Source: Darwinibacter acetoxidans_A
GTDB taxonomy: Bacteria; Bacillota; Limnochordia; Darwinibacteriales; Darwinibacteriaceae
Direction: 5' to 3'
Assembly: GCA_041936745.1 (NCBI GenBank)
Contig: JBHGWS010000060.1
Coordinates: 1 to 12,730 of the forward strand
Length of the DNA stretch: 12,730 nucleotides
The notes beneath the pieces are model-generated. The model was not told where the DNA came from and did not search any database. It saw only the letters and a list, made by a program, of their open reading frames with translations. Position 1 is the stretch's first letter, and each line of letters starts with the position of its first letter. Position numbers and translations under genes: made by a program. This document shows, piece after piece, positions 1 to 7,777 of the stretch.

Positions 1-696
1 TTTATCGATGAAATCCACCGCTTAAGCCGGACGGTGGAAGAGGTGCTTTACCCGGCCATGGAAGATTTTGTCGTCGACATAGTGATCGGTAAAGGCCCCG
101 GGGCCCGCTCCGTGCGAATCGATTTACCCCCCTTCACTTTGGTGGGGGCAACCACCAGGGCCGGCATGCTGACTTCGCCTCTGAGGGATCGGTTCGGGGT
201 GATGGCCCGCCTGGATCTGTACGAGACTAAAGATCTTAAGGCAATTATCCAAAGGGCCGCCGATATTTTAGGCGTTGAGATAGACGAGGAAGGGGCTTGG
301 GAGATTGCCCAACGCTCCAGAGGTACTCCGCGGGTGGCTAACCGCCTGTTAAAAAGGGTCAGGGACTATGCACAAGTTAAAGCCGATAACTTTATTTCCC
401 GCGCCGTTGCGAAAAAGGCTTTGGCTATGTTTGAAATCGATGCCAATGGTTTGGACGATTTGGATCGGCGCATTTTAGTTACTATCCAAAAGGTTTTCGG
501 CGGGGGGCCGGTGGGAGTGGAAAGTTTAGCCGCAACCATTGGTGAAGAAGCAAATACTATTGAAGATGTCTACGAGCCTTTTTTAATGCAGTTGGGCTAT
601 CTGCAGCGGACGGCAAGAGGCCGCTGCATAACGGATCTCGGTTACCATTATTTAGGGATCACCCCTCCGGAAATGAATGAAGGCGGGCGAAATTGA
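1..696 (+). CDS. ruvB: Holliday junction branch-migration ATPase RuvB, 3' part (5' end outside window)
   Basis: RuvB is the hexameric AAA+ motor that, with RuvA, drives branch migration at Holliday junctions during recombinational repair. The frame is open from base 1 and supplies 231 codons; RuvB is usually about 335-345 residues, so roughly the first 105-110, including Walker A, lie upstream of the window. The visible part starts in Walker B (FIDEIHRL). It continues through sensor 1 (GATTRAG) and the arginine-finger segment (LRDRFG) into the C-terminal winged-helix domain, with GGGPVGVESLAA and the ending YLQRTARGR...LGYHYLG. The GTG at 34 lies inside Walker B and is not the start. The stop TGA (694-696) overlaps the recO ATG by 1 nt, so the two are probably co-transcribed. 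The family is certain; only the N-terminus is unseen. Confidence 0.97.
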   Translation, partial: FIDEIHRLSRTVEEVLYPAMEDFVVDIVIGKGPGARSVRIDLPPFTLVGATTRAGMLTSPLRDRFGVMARLDLYETKDLKAIIQRAADILGVEIDEEGAWEIAQRSRGTPRVANRLLKRVRDYAQVKADNFISRAVAKKALAMFEIDANGLDDLDRRILVTIQKVFGGGPVGVESLAATIGEEANTIEDVYEPFLMQLGYLQRTARGRCITDLGYHYLGITPPEMNEGGRN

Positions 697-1457
697 TGTG
701 GAGAACAGAAGGGATTGTACTGCGCGTTCGCGATTTGGGTGAAGCGGATCGCATCGTTACGGTTTACACAAAAGAACAGGGTAAATTAAATACTGTGGCC
801 AGGGGTGCCAGGCGGATTAGAAACCGCCTGCTCAGCCCGACGCAGCTGTTTACTCACGGCCGCTACTTGATTTTCCCCGGGAAAGGCCTGCATAATTTAA
901 GCCAAGGGGAAATCATCAACAGCAGGCAGGGCCTGCGGGAAGATCTGGATAAAATGGCTTATGCCTCTTACGCCGCAGAGCTTCTGGACTCGTTGACGGC
1001 GGAAGAGGATCCAACCGATCAGGTTTTTCCTTTACTTGCCGGCACGCTTTCTTTAGGCGAATTGGGCCGCTTTCCTTTGGCAATCCGGGCTTACGAGATT
1101 CGTTTAATGAGCGCGCTTGGCTACAAACCTGAATTATATAACTGTTTAAACTGCCGGGAGCCCCTCGCTACGCGGGTCTTTTTCAGCGAACAGGGCGGGG
1201 TTGTCTGCCCTAAGTGCGTTGGGGATTTTCCCGAGGCGGCACCTTTGACCAACGGGACTTGGGAATTGATGAAACGGCTTTTGGAATGGGAGTTCTCCCG
1301 GATAAATATTCTGCACCCGCGAGAGGCGGATCTGGAGGAAATGCGCAAGCTGATGCGTAAGTATCTCGATTTTCGGCTAGAATATCCATTGAAGTCCTTG
1401 GATTTTCTGGAGACGCTGCAAGTTATTCCGCCCCCGGAGGTGAAAAAAGGTGAATGA
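696..1457 (+). CDS. recO: DNA repair protein RecO
   Basis: RecO is the RecFOR-pathway mediator that binds ssDNA and SSB, helps load RecA and anneals strands. The protein starts MWRTEGIVLRVRDLGEADRI, the typical RecO N-terminal OB-fold (residues 1 to about 80), followed by the KLNTVARGARR motif. A zinc-binding pair CLNC...CPKC follows at about C150, C153, C171 and C174, in the helical C-terminal part. Length is 253 aa, normal for the family. I chose ATG 696 over the in-frame TTG at 693 because it matches the family N-terminus and forms a TGATG overlap with the ruvB stop. The ribosome site is weak (AAGG near 680-683), which fits translational coupling. The 3' end overlaps the next gene by 8 nt. 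RuvB and RecO act in the same broad recombination-repair process. Confidence 0.96.
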   Translation: MWRTEGIVLRVRDLGEADRIVTVYTKEQGKLNTVARGARRIRNRLLSPTQLFTHGRYLIFPGKGLHNLSQGEIINSRQGLREDLDKMAYASYAAELLDSLTAEEDPTDQVFPLLAGTLSLGELGRFPLAIRAYEIRLMSALGYKPELYNCLNCREPLATRVFFSEQGGVVCPKCVGDFPEAAPLTNGTWELMKRLLEWEFSRINILHPREADLEEMRKLMRKYLDFRLEYPLKSLDFLETLQVIPPPEVKKGE

Positions 1458-1842
1458 TGAGCTGGAGCGCTTAGAAAAAGTTGATGAGGTGCGGCGGCGG
1501 ACGGGCTTGGATTTTAGACTGGCCCGCGCCCTGCTGGAAAAAACAGACTGGGATCTGTTGGAGGCTTTAACGCTTTATGAAACCCATAAAGCGGAAGAAG
1601 GCTGCAGTTTGGCCCGGAGGATTAAAGAGATGATCAACGTGGGCAACAGCACTAAAATTGTGGTTAAATCAAAAGAAGGTACTGTGGTAAAATTGCCTGT
1701 AACCGCAGGCATAGTGGGCGCGGCGTTGGCCCCTAGATTGGCCCTTTTAGGGGCTGCCGGCTGCTTGTTAAGCAGATGTTCCTTCACGCTGCAAACAGAG
1801 GATTCACCTGGCGCGGAGGAAGCTGGTTTGATTGACAATTAG
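1450..1842 (+). CDS. DUF4342 domain protein with UBA-like N-terminus, function unknown
   Basis: This small 130-aa protein has two recognisable parts. Residues about 6-46 look like a UBA/EF-Ts-type three-helix domain (RLARALLEKTDWDLLEAL). Residues about 55-116 match the DUF4342 pattern: basic ARRIKEMINVGN, then KIVVKSKEGTVVKLPVTAG, then a Gly/Ala/Leu-rich hydrophobic segment (about 85-107) ending SRCSFTL. That segment could be a short membrane-associated helix or a buried core; I cannot tell which. The start is GTG 1450, set by GGAGGTG at 1436-1442 with a 7-nt gap; the ATG at 1454 is out of frame. It overlaps recO by 8 nt and is followed by a terminator, so it is the last gene of the ruvB-recO unit. 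The domain assignment is recalled from family patterns; no biochemical role can be read from the sequence. Confidence 0.85.
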   Translation: MNDELERLEKVDEVRRRTGLDFRLARALLEKTDWDLLEALTLYETHKAEEGCSLARRIKEMINVGNSTKIVVKSKEGTVVKLPVTAGIVGAALAPRLALLGAAGCLLSRCSFTLQTEDSPGAEEAGLIDN

Positions 1843-1858
1843 TGGTTAATTTGATAAC
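1832..1858 (+). promoter_or_regulatory. possible promoter overlapping the end of the DUF4342 gene
   Basis: A perfect -35 hexamer TTGACA (1832-1837) overlaps the DUF4342 stop. The best -10 is GATAAC (1853-1858, 4/6), but the spacer is only 15 bp; TAACTT at 17 bp is a poorer match. A transcript from here would start near 1865 and meet the hairpin at 1887-1914 before glyQ. The spacing is poor, so this is tentative. Confidence 0.25.
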
Positions 1859-1886
1859 TTAAGGAAATAAGGTGACCGAAAAAAAG

Positions 1887-1920
1887 CCTTTCGTCCCTTG
1901 TTTGGGACGAAGGGTTTTTT
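1887..1920 (+). terminator. rho-independent terminator between the DUF4342 gene and glyQ
   Basis: Stem CCTTTCGTCCC (1887-1897) pairs with GGGACGAAGGG (1904-1914) as 11 bp with one G-U, around a TTGTTT loop, and is followed by six T (1915-1920). An A-rich run (1879-1885) on the left could pair with the T-run and make it bidirectional. It most simply ends the ruvB-recO-DUF4342 transcript. Because it lies only 27 nt before the glyQ start, it could also act as a leader attenuator. Confidence 0.88.
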
Positions 1921-1946
1921 GAACGGCTGAGGAGGAGGAGGTATTT

Positions 1947-2825
1947 GTGAATCTCCAGGAAATGATGGCCAAACTAGAGGATTATTGGGCAGGCCGCGGC
2001 TGTGTTATCTGCCAGCCCTACGATCTGGAAGTCGGTGCAGGGACCATGTCGCCGGCTACTTTTTTGAGAGCATTAGGGCCCGAGCCGTGGGCTGCGGCTT
2101 TTGTCCAACCCTGCCGAAGGCCCGCTGATGGGCGCTATGGGGAAAATCCCAACAGAGTCCAACATTATTTTCAATACCAAGTTATTTTAAAACCGGCGCC
2201 CAAGGATATCCAGCAGATCTATTTAGACAGTTTGACTGCCTTGGGTATCGACCTTTTACAGCACGATGTGCGCTTTGTGGAAGATGATTGGGAATCCCCC
2301 ACTTTAGGTGCTTGGGGCTTGGGTTGGGAAGTATGGTTGGACGGCATGGAAATAACCCAGTTTACTTATTTCCAGCAGGTGGGGGGAGTTGATGTGGAGC
2401 CCGTCTCAGTGGAATTGACCTATGGGGTGGAGCGCTTGGCCATGTTTATTCAAGGTGTGGACAGTATGTTTGATCTTAAATGGGCCGGTGATGTCACTTA
2501 CGGTCAGATTTATCTGCAGAACGAAGTGGAATTTTCTAAATATAACTTTGAAGCGGCGGATACTAAAATGCTTTTTACTCTCTTCAATCTTTATGAAACG
2601 GAAGCCAAACGCCTGTTGGAAAACGGTTTGGTCCTTCCCGGCTATGATTATGTCTTGAAATGTTCTCATACCTTTAATTTATTGGAAGCCCGCGGCGCAA
2701 TCAGCGTCAGCGAACGGACGCGCTTTATCGGCCGTGTTAGGGCTTTAGCCCGCTTGGCCGCCTCAAATTATTTGGCGGAGCGGGAGAGGCTCGGGTTTCC
2801 GCTTTTAAAAAGGGGGCAGTCCTAA
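1947..2825 (+). CDS. glyQ: glycine--tRNA ligase alpha subunit
   Basis: This is the catalytic alpha subunit of the bacterial alpha2beta2 glycyl-tRNA synthetase. It is a class II enzyme that activates glycine with ATP and transfers it to tRNA-Gly in the cytoplasm. Family signatures are the N-terminal QPYDLEVGAGTMSPATFLRA (residues about 23-42), the motif-2 region CRRPADGRYGENPNR (about 56-70), GWEVWLDGMEITQFTYFQQ (about 126-144), and the motif-3-like ELTYGVERLAMF (about 156-167). Length, 292 aa, is normal. The start is GTG 1947, preceded by an unusually long GGAGGAGGAGG (1931-1941) with a 5-nt gap to the start, which suggests strong initiation. The stop TAA shares a base with the glyS ATG. No T-box motif is present in the roughly 100-nt leader. 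Confidence 0.98.
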   Translation: MNLQEMMAKLEDYWAGRGCVICQPYDLEVGAGTMSPATFLRALGPEPWAAAFVQPCRRPADGRYGENPNRVQHYFQYQVILKPAPKDIQQIYLDSLTALGIDLLQHDVRFVEDDWESPTLGAWGLGWEVWLDGMEITQFTYFQQVGGVDVEPVSVELTYGVERLAMFIQGVDSMFDLKWAGDVTYGQIYLQNEVEFSKYNFEAADTKMLFTLFNLYETEAKRLLENGLVLPGYDYVLKCSHTFNLLEARGAISVSERTRFIGRVRALARLAASNYLAERERLGFPLLKRGQS

Positions 2826-4888
2826 TGCAGCAGGACTTTTTATTGGAACTGGGTTTTGAGGAACTCCCGGCCCGCTTTATCTCGGGTGCTTTGCAGCAGT
2901 TGACTGAAAATATCAGTGGGGAGTTAAAAAAGGAACGCCTGCCGCACGGTGAGATTGCGGCATACGGCACGCCGCGCCGCTTAGCCGTTCTCATTAGTGA
3001 TATGAGTGCCAGGCAAAAAGATTTGGTACAGGAGATTAAGGGCCCGCCCCAGCAGATCGCTTACGATGAAAAAGGCCAACTCACGCCGGCGGGAACAGGC
3101 TTTTTGCGCTCGCAGGGTGCCGTGCGGGAAGACATTTTCATCAAGGATCTGAATGGTGCCCGCTACCTTTTTATTAAAAAAGAAAGCAAGGGTAAAGAAA
3201 CCTTGGATTTATTAAAGCCTCTCCTGGAAAAAGTAATTAAAGGCCTCAGCTTTCCGAAAAACATGCGGTGGGAGGCCGCGGGTTTACGCTTTGCGCGTCC
3301 ACTGAGGTGGCTGGTGGCTTTGTTCGGCGCCACTGTGATCCCCCTGAGGATTGCTGATGTGACTGCCGGCAGGTTCAGCTACGGACACCGCCAGCTTAGT
3401 TTGGGGCCTCTGGAAATAACCGAGCCGGCGGTTTATGCCGCCCGCTTAAAAGAAAATTTTGTCTTAGCGGATCAGCGCAAGCGGCGGGAATTAATTTGGC
3501 GGCAGATCAAATCTTTGGCGGTGGAAAATAATGCCCGGGCCTTGGAAGATGAGGCACTGCTTGCGGAAATCACTAATTTGGTGGAGTATCCGACAGCTTT
3601 TTGCGGCAGTTTTGCACCGGAATATTTAACTCTGCCCGCAGAAGTTCTGATCACTTCCATGAAAGAGCATCAGCGCTATTTCCCCCTCCATGATGAGGCA
3701 GGCAGGCTTTTGCCAAAATTTGTCGGTGTCCGCAACGGGGCCGACAACCATCTGGAAAATGTTATCGCCGGTAATGAAAAGGTCTTGGCGGCCAGGCTGG
3801 CAGATGCGAAATTTTTCTACGACGAGGATTCCAAAACGCCTTTGGAGGAGAATTTAAAGGAACTGGAGCGGGTTGTGTTTCAAGACGGGCTCGGTTCCAT
3901 GAGTGAGAAGGTAAATCGCCTGGTGCGTTTAAGCGGCATTCTTGCCGACAAATTAGGGTACAGCGAAGAAAAAGCGCACATTGTACGGACGGCGAAACTT
4001 GCTAAAGCGGATTTAGTAACTCAAATGGTAGGTGAATTTCCGGAGCTGCAGGGAGTAATGGGGGAAAAATACGCGACTTTACAGAAAGAGCCCCGCCGGG
4101 TAGCTTTAGGCATTAAAGAACACTACCAACCGCGCTCAGCCCAAGACGGGCTGCCGACGACGGTTGAAGGGGCAGTTGTGGGGCTGGCCGATAAATGCGA
4201 CAGTTTAGTCGGTTATTTTGCTTTAGGGCTTATACCTACAGGCTCACAGGATCCTTTTGCACTGCGCAGGATGGCCCAAGGGGTGGTTCAGATTCTGCAT
4301 AAAAGAGACCTTCCTTTATCGTTAAACGATTTAATCGATGAAGCCGCCGCCGGTTACAGGGGTGCGGTTTTGGATGCGGAGAAAAAGGCGGCTTTATTGG
4401 ACTTTTTCCAAGCCCGCTTGAAAGTTTACCTGCGGGAGCAGGGTTATCGCTACGATGAAATTGATGCTTGTTTGGCGGCCCCTCATGATCGCATCAATGA
4501 TTTGGTGAGCTCAGTTGCCGTGCTGGCAGAATTCCGCCAAACGCCTGCTTTTACCGATCTGCTCACGGGTTTTGAAAGAATGAACAGTTTGGCTCTGCAG
4601 GCAGAAGGGGATTCTTTGGATTCAGCTGCCCTAACGCCGGCCGATCGGGACTTTAAAGCTGCTTTGCATAACCTGCAGGAGGAATGCAGCGCAGGCTACG
4701 CTGCCCGCCGTTATGAAAAGGTGCTGCACAGTTTGGCGCAGTTTCGCGGCCCGGTTGATGAGTTTTTCGAGCAGGTTATGATTATGGCTCAGGATCCAGC
4801 CCGGCGGCAAAATCGTTTGATCTTACTAAAACGGGCGGTTCAAGTGTATACTTCGTATGGTGATTTTTCGCGGATTGTTGTCAATTAG
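2825..4888 (+). CDS. glyS: glycine--tRNA ligase beta subunit
   Basis: The beta subunit of tetrameric glycyl-tRNA synthetase supplies most of the tRNA recognition and is required for aminoacylation by GlyQ. The protein starts QQDFLLELGFEELPARFI, the standard GlyS N-terminus. The central part carries FPKNMRW, SMKEHQRYFPLH and ENVIAGNEKVLAARLADAKF. The HD-like region follows (AKLAKADLVTQMVGEFPELQG), then LADKCDSLVG and PTGSQDPFALRR (near residue 470). The last roughly 100 residues are the DALR-type anticodon-binding domain. Length is 687 aa, as usual. ATG 2825 overlaps the glyQ TAA by 1 nt (TAATG) behind AGGGGG (2811-2816), giving coupled 1:1 synthesis. The gene appears complete. Confidence 0.98.
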   Translation: MQQDFLLELGFEELPARFISGALQQLTENISGELKKERLPHGEIAAYGTPRRLAVLISDMSARQKDLVQEIKGPPQQIAYDEKGQLTPAGTGFLRSQGAVREDIFIKDLNGARYLFIKKESKGKETLDLLKPLLEKVIKGLSFPKNMRWEAAGLRFARPLRWLVALFGATVIPLRIADVTAGRFSYGHRQLSLGPLEITEPAVYAARLKENFVLADQRKRRELIWRQIKSLAVENNARALEDEALLAEITNLVEYPTAFCGSFAPEYLTLPAEVLITSMKEHQRYFPLHDEAGRLLPKFVGVRNGADNHLENVIAGNEKVLAARLADAKFFYDEDSKTPLEENLKELERVVFQDGLGSMSEKVNRLVRLSGILADKLGYSEEKAHIVRTAKLAKADLVTQMVGEFPELQGVMGEKYATLQKEPRRVALGIKEHYQPRSAQDGLPTTVEGAVVGLADKCDSLVGYFALGLIPTGSQDPFALRRMAQGVVQILHKRDLPLSLNDLIDEAAAGYRGAVLDAEKKAALLDFFQARLKVYLREQGYRYDEIDACLAAPHDRINDLVSSVAVLAEFRQTPAFTDLLTGFERMNSLALQAEGDSLDSAALTPADRDFKAALHNLQEECSAGYAARRYEKVLHSLAQFRGPVDEFFEQVMIMAQDPARRQNRLILLKRAVQVYTSYGDFSRIVVN

Positions 4889-4940
4889 TAAAGAAGTCTG
4901 ACAAGGGCAGGATAATCATTGGCGGTATGGAATACTAGTT

Positions 4941-4961
4941 GCTGGTTTCTAGCCTTTTTTT
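4941..4961 (+). terminator. weak terminator candidate after glyS
   Basis: A short stem GCTGG/CTAGC (4941-4945 with 4949-4953, one G-T, 3-nt loop) is followed by C and seven T (4955-4961). The T-run is good but the stem is short, so termination may be leaky. The glyS-ppdK gap (4889-5024) shows no other clear element; a GATAAT at 4911-4916 has no matching -35. Confidence 0.35.
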
Positions 4962-5024
4962 AGCGGCATGTGCCCCGGATGGGAAACATAGATTACTTTG
5001 CAAGATTAGAAGGAGGATGCATTG

Positions 5025-7655
5025 ATGGGCAAGAAATGGGTATATTTTTTCGGAGATGGGCAAACCGACGGCCAACAAAAAGACAGGAATTTAGTCGGCG
5101 GTAAAGGTGCTAATCTTGCCGAAATGGTAGCTTTGGGAATTCCCGTGCCCGGCGGATTTACCATAACTACCGAGGCCTGTATTGAATTCTATAATAATGA
5201 TGAACAGTGGGTTGCAGGTCTGGAAGAACAGATCATTGAAAACATCGATCGTTTGGAAAAGGTAATGGGCGCCAAGTTCGGCGCTAAAGATGATCCGCTT
5301 CTTCTTTCCGTCCGTTCCGGTGCCAGGGTCTCCATGCCCGGCATGATGGACACAGTACTTAACCTCGGCTTAAATGACGAGACCGTTTTGGGCTTGGCAA
5401 AAAAATCCGGTAACCCCCGTTTCGCCTGGGACTCCTACCGCCGATTCATTCAAATGTACGGTGATGTAGTCATGGGCGTTGATCACGATCTGTTCGAAGC
5501 CGCCTTAAGTGAACTGAAGGAAAAGCAGGGCGTCGAATTGGACAATGATCTTTCCGAGGAAGCTTTAAAGGAACTTGTGGAAACATACAAAGAAATTGTC
5601 ACTAAAACTGCCGGCAGATTATTCCCAACCGAGCCGTTTGAACAGCTCAGAGGTGCAATTGACGCGGTGTTTAAATCTTGGAATACGCCGCGGGCGATCC
5701 GCTACCGCCAGCTGCACCACATCCCCCACGATTGGGGCACGGCAGTTAACGTCCAGGCCATGGTCTTTGGTAACATGGGCGATACTTCCGGTACGGGCGT
5801 GGCCTTTACCAGGGATCCGTCCACAGGCGAGAATGTCTTCTACGGCGAGTATTTAATGAATGCGCAGGGTGAAGACGTTGTTGCGGGGATCCGCACGCCT
5901 CACCCAATTGCCGATTTAAAAGAAGAAATGCCCGAAATCTACCAGGAATTAGTCGATATTTACAAAAAGCTGGAAGCACACTACAAGGACATGCAGGACG
6001 TTGAATTCACGATCCAAGACGGCGTACTTTACATGCTGCAGACTCGGGCAGGCAAGCGTACCGCTACTGCCGCCGTCCGCATGGCCGTTGAAATGGTGGA
6101 AGAAGGCTTAATTGATAAGAAGACCGCGGTCCTGCGCGTTGATCCCGCTCAGTTGGACCAACTTCTCCACCCCATGATCGACCCGGCTGCAGACTATGAT
6201 GTAATTGCAAAGGGCCTGCCCGCTTCACCCGGCGCAGCGACAGGGCGTGTTGTCTTTACCGCTGATACTGCCGAAGAGTGGGTAGAGCGCGGTGAAACGG
6301 TAATCCTGGTCCGCAATGAGACTTCCCCCGAGGATATCGGCGGGATGGCGGTTGCAGAAGGATTCTTAACCGCACGGGGCGGCATGACGTCGCACGCAGC
6401 GGTCGTTGCCCGCGGCATGGGTAAATGCTGTGTTGCCGGCTGTGCCGCTGCTCAAATCAACGAAGCTAATAAAACCTTAACTTTTGGGCAAACGGTCCTG
6501 AAAGAAGGGGACTGGCTTACCTTAAACGGCAGTGCCGGAGAAGTAATCGTCGGCCAGGTACCCATGGTAGAAGTTGAGGTAACAGGCAACTTTGCTACAC
6601 TGATGGACTGGGCTGATGAATTCAGGGCACTGGGTATCCGCACTAATGCCGATACGCCCCACGACAGCCGGATTGCTTTAGATTTCGGTGCAGAAGGCAT
6701 AGGGCTCTGCCGGACAGAGCACATGTTTTTCGAAGGCGATCGGATTAACGTAGTCCGCCGCATGATCTTTGCTGAAGATCAGGCAGGCAGGGAAGAGGCT
6801 TTAGCCGTGCTTATGCCCTATCAAAAAGAAGATTTCAAGGGTATTTTCCGAACAATGGACGGCTTACCTGTCACCATCAGGCTGCTCGATCCACCGCTGC
6901 ACGAATTTGTGCCCCAAGATCAAGGCACACTCGAAAGGCTTGCCAGTGAAATGGGTCTTTCCATCAGCGCTTTGGAAGCACGCATCGAAGGCTTAGAAGA
7001 AACTAACCCCATGCTCGGCCACCGGGGCTGCCGAGTGGGAGTAACCTATCCGGAAATTTATGCCATGCAGGCCAGGGCAATCTTTGAAGCAGCCGCTGAG
7101 CTGATCAAAGAAGGCCGAGAGGTGCTGCCTGAAGTTATGATTCCTCTTGTCGGCACGGTTGAAGAATTAGAGATAACTAAAAAGGTATGTGTTGAAGTGG
7201 CAGAAGCCGTTGCCAAAGAGATGGATGTTGAACTGGAATACCTTATTGGGACCATGATTGAAATCCCCAGAGCGTGTATCGTAGCTGATGAAATTGCCGA
7301 GGAGGCGGAGTTCTTCTCCTTCGGTACCAACGATCTGACTCAAATGGGTTTTGGCTTCAGTAGGGACGACGCAGGTACCTTCCTGCCGGAGTATGTAAAC
7401 CAAGGGGTCTTAGCAAGAGATCCTTTCCAAACGCTGGATCAACAAGGTATCGGCAGCCTCGTTGCAATGGGCGTGGAAAGAGGCCGTAAGGCAAAACCCG
7501 AGCTTAAGATCGGTGTCTGCGGCGAACACGGCGGCGATCCCGACTCCGTCGATTTCTTCCACCGCGCCGGCTTGGATTACGTCAGCTGCTCACCATTCCG
7601 CGTGCCTATTGCGCGCTTGGCTGCTGCGCAAGCAAACATCCGGAATCCCCGCTAG
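5025..7655 (+). CDS. ppdK: pyruvate, phosphate dikinase
   Basis: PPDK reversibly converts pyruvate, ATP and Pi to PEP, AMP and PPi. In anaerobic Firmicutes it serves gluconeogenesis or PPi-linked glycolysis. Domains in order: the N-terminal ATP-grasp part (GGKGANLAEM, SVRSGARVSMPGMMDT); the swivelling phosphohistidine domain with GGMTSHAAVVARG, where the catalytic His is about residue 457 and the regulatory Thr about 455; and the C-terminal PEP/pyruvate barrel with GLCRTEHMFF, NPMLGHRGCR, GTMIEIPRA, FSFGTNDLTQM and CGEHGGDPDS, whose catalytic Cys is about residue 832. These positions agree with the well-studied clostridial enzyme. Length is 876 aa. I chose ATG 5025 over the in-frame TTG at 5022, because AGGAGG (5011-5016) sits 8 nt before it. 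The PPDK regulatory kinase/phosphorylase gene, often adjacent, is not in the window. Confidence 0.98.
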   Translation: MGKKWVYFFGDGQTDGQQKDRNLVGGKGANLAEMVALGIPVPGGFTITTEACIEFYNNDEQWVAGLEEQIIENIDRLEKVMGAKFGAKDDPLLLSVRSGARVSMPGMMDTVLNLGLNDETVLGLAKKSGNPRFAWDSYRRFIQMYGDVVMGVDHDLFEAALSELKEKQGVELDNDLSEEALKELVETYKEIVTKTAGRLFPTEPFEQLRGAIDAVFKSWNTPRAIRYRQLHHIPHDWGTAVNVQAMVFGNMGDTSGTGVAFTRDPSTGENVFYGEYLMNAQGEDVVAGIRTPHPIADLKEEMPEIYQELVDIYKKLEAHYKDMQDVEFTIQDGVLYMLQTRAGKRTATAAVRMAVEMVEEGLIDKKTAVLRVDPAQLDQLLHPMIDPAADYDVIAKGLPASPGAATGRVVFTADTAEEWVERGETVILVRNETSPEDIGGMAVAEGFLTARGGMTSHAAVVARGMGKCCVAGCAAAQINEANKTLTFGQTVLKEGDWLTLNGSAGEVIVGQVPMVEVEVTGNFATLMDWADEFRALGIRTNADTPHDSRIALDFGAEGIGLCRTEHMFFEGDRINVVRRMIFAEDQAGREEALAVLMPYQKEDFKGIFRTMDGLPVTIRLLDPPLHEFVPQDQGTLERLASEMGLSISALEARIEGLEETNPMLGHRGCRVGVTYPEIYAMQARAIFEAAAELIKEGREVLPEVMIPLVGTVEELEITKKVCVEVAEAVAKEMDVELEYLIGTMIEIPRACIVADEIAEEAEFFSFGTNDLTQMGFGFSRDDAGTFLPEYVNQGVLARDPFQTLDQQGIGSLVAMGVERGRKAKPELKIGVCGEHGGDPDSVDFFHRAGLDYVSCSPFRVPIARLAAAQANIRNPR

Positions 7656-7662
7656 TTGCAAT

Positions 7663-7699
7663 CCAAAGGGAAAGGGGGAGGAATACACCTCCCCTTTGG
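7663..7699 (+). terminator. G-rich hairpin just after ppdK
   Basis: GGGGAGG (7675-7681) pairs with CCTCCCC (7688-7694) around AATACA, and extends through AAA/TTT with one bulged G. Upstream CCAAAGGG (7663-7670) offers an alternative partner for CCTTTGG. There is no T-run, so it may protect the ppdK 3' end or act with the next hairpin rather than terminate alone. Confidence 0.5.
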
Positions 7700-7701
7700 G
7701 G

Positions 7702-7733
7702 AACCCATACTAAGACAGTGTGGGTTTTCTTTT
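7702..7733 (+). terminator. rho-independent terminator between ppdK and dnaG
   Basis: AACCCATACT (7702-7711) pairs with AGTGTGGGTT (7717-7726) as 10 bp with one G-U around AAGAC, followed by TTTTCTTTT (7725-7733). It ends the ppdK transcript. The dnaG promoter must then lie in the 44 nt from 7734 to 7777, where I see no clear hexamers, unless readthrough supplies dnaG. Confidence 0.82.
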
Positions 7734-7777
7734 GTCGCTGTTTTGAAATGACGGCAGCGGCGCCCGGGGAGTAAGGA

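Noticed and set aside
34..36. GTG as ruvB start
   Set aside because: It lies within the Walker B region; the frame is open to base 1 and the true start is outside the window.
1843..1946. T-box riboswitch before glyQ
   Set aside because: The leader is too short and lacks the T-box core and specifier stem; only a simple hairpin is present.
4889..5024. Promoter for ppdK around GATAAT (4911-4916)
   Set aside because: No -35 hexamer at acceptable spacing, and the box lies upstream of a possible terminator.
6194..6763. Long antisense frames opposite ppdK
   Set aside because: They are shadows of a strongly coding + strand gene, rich in Ser/Pro/Arg with no family pattern.
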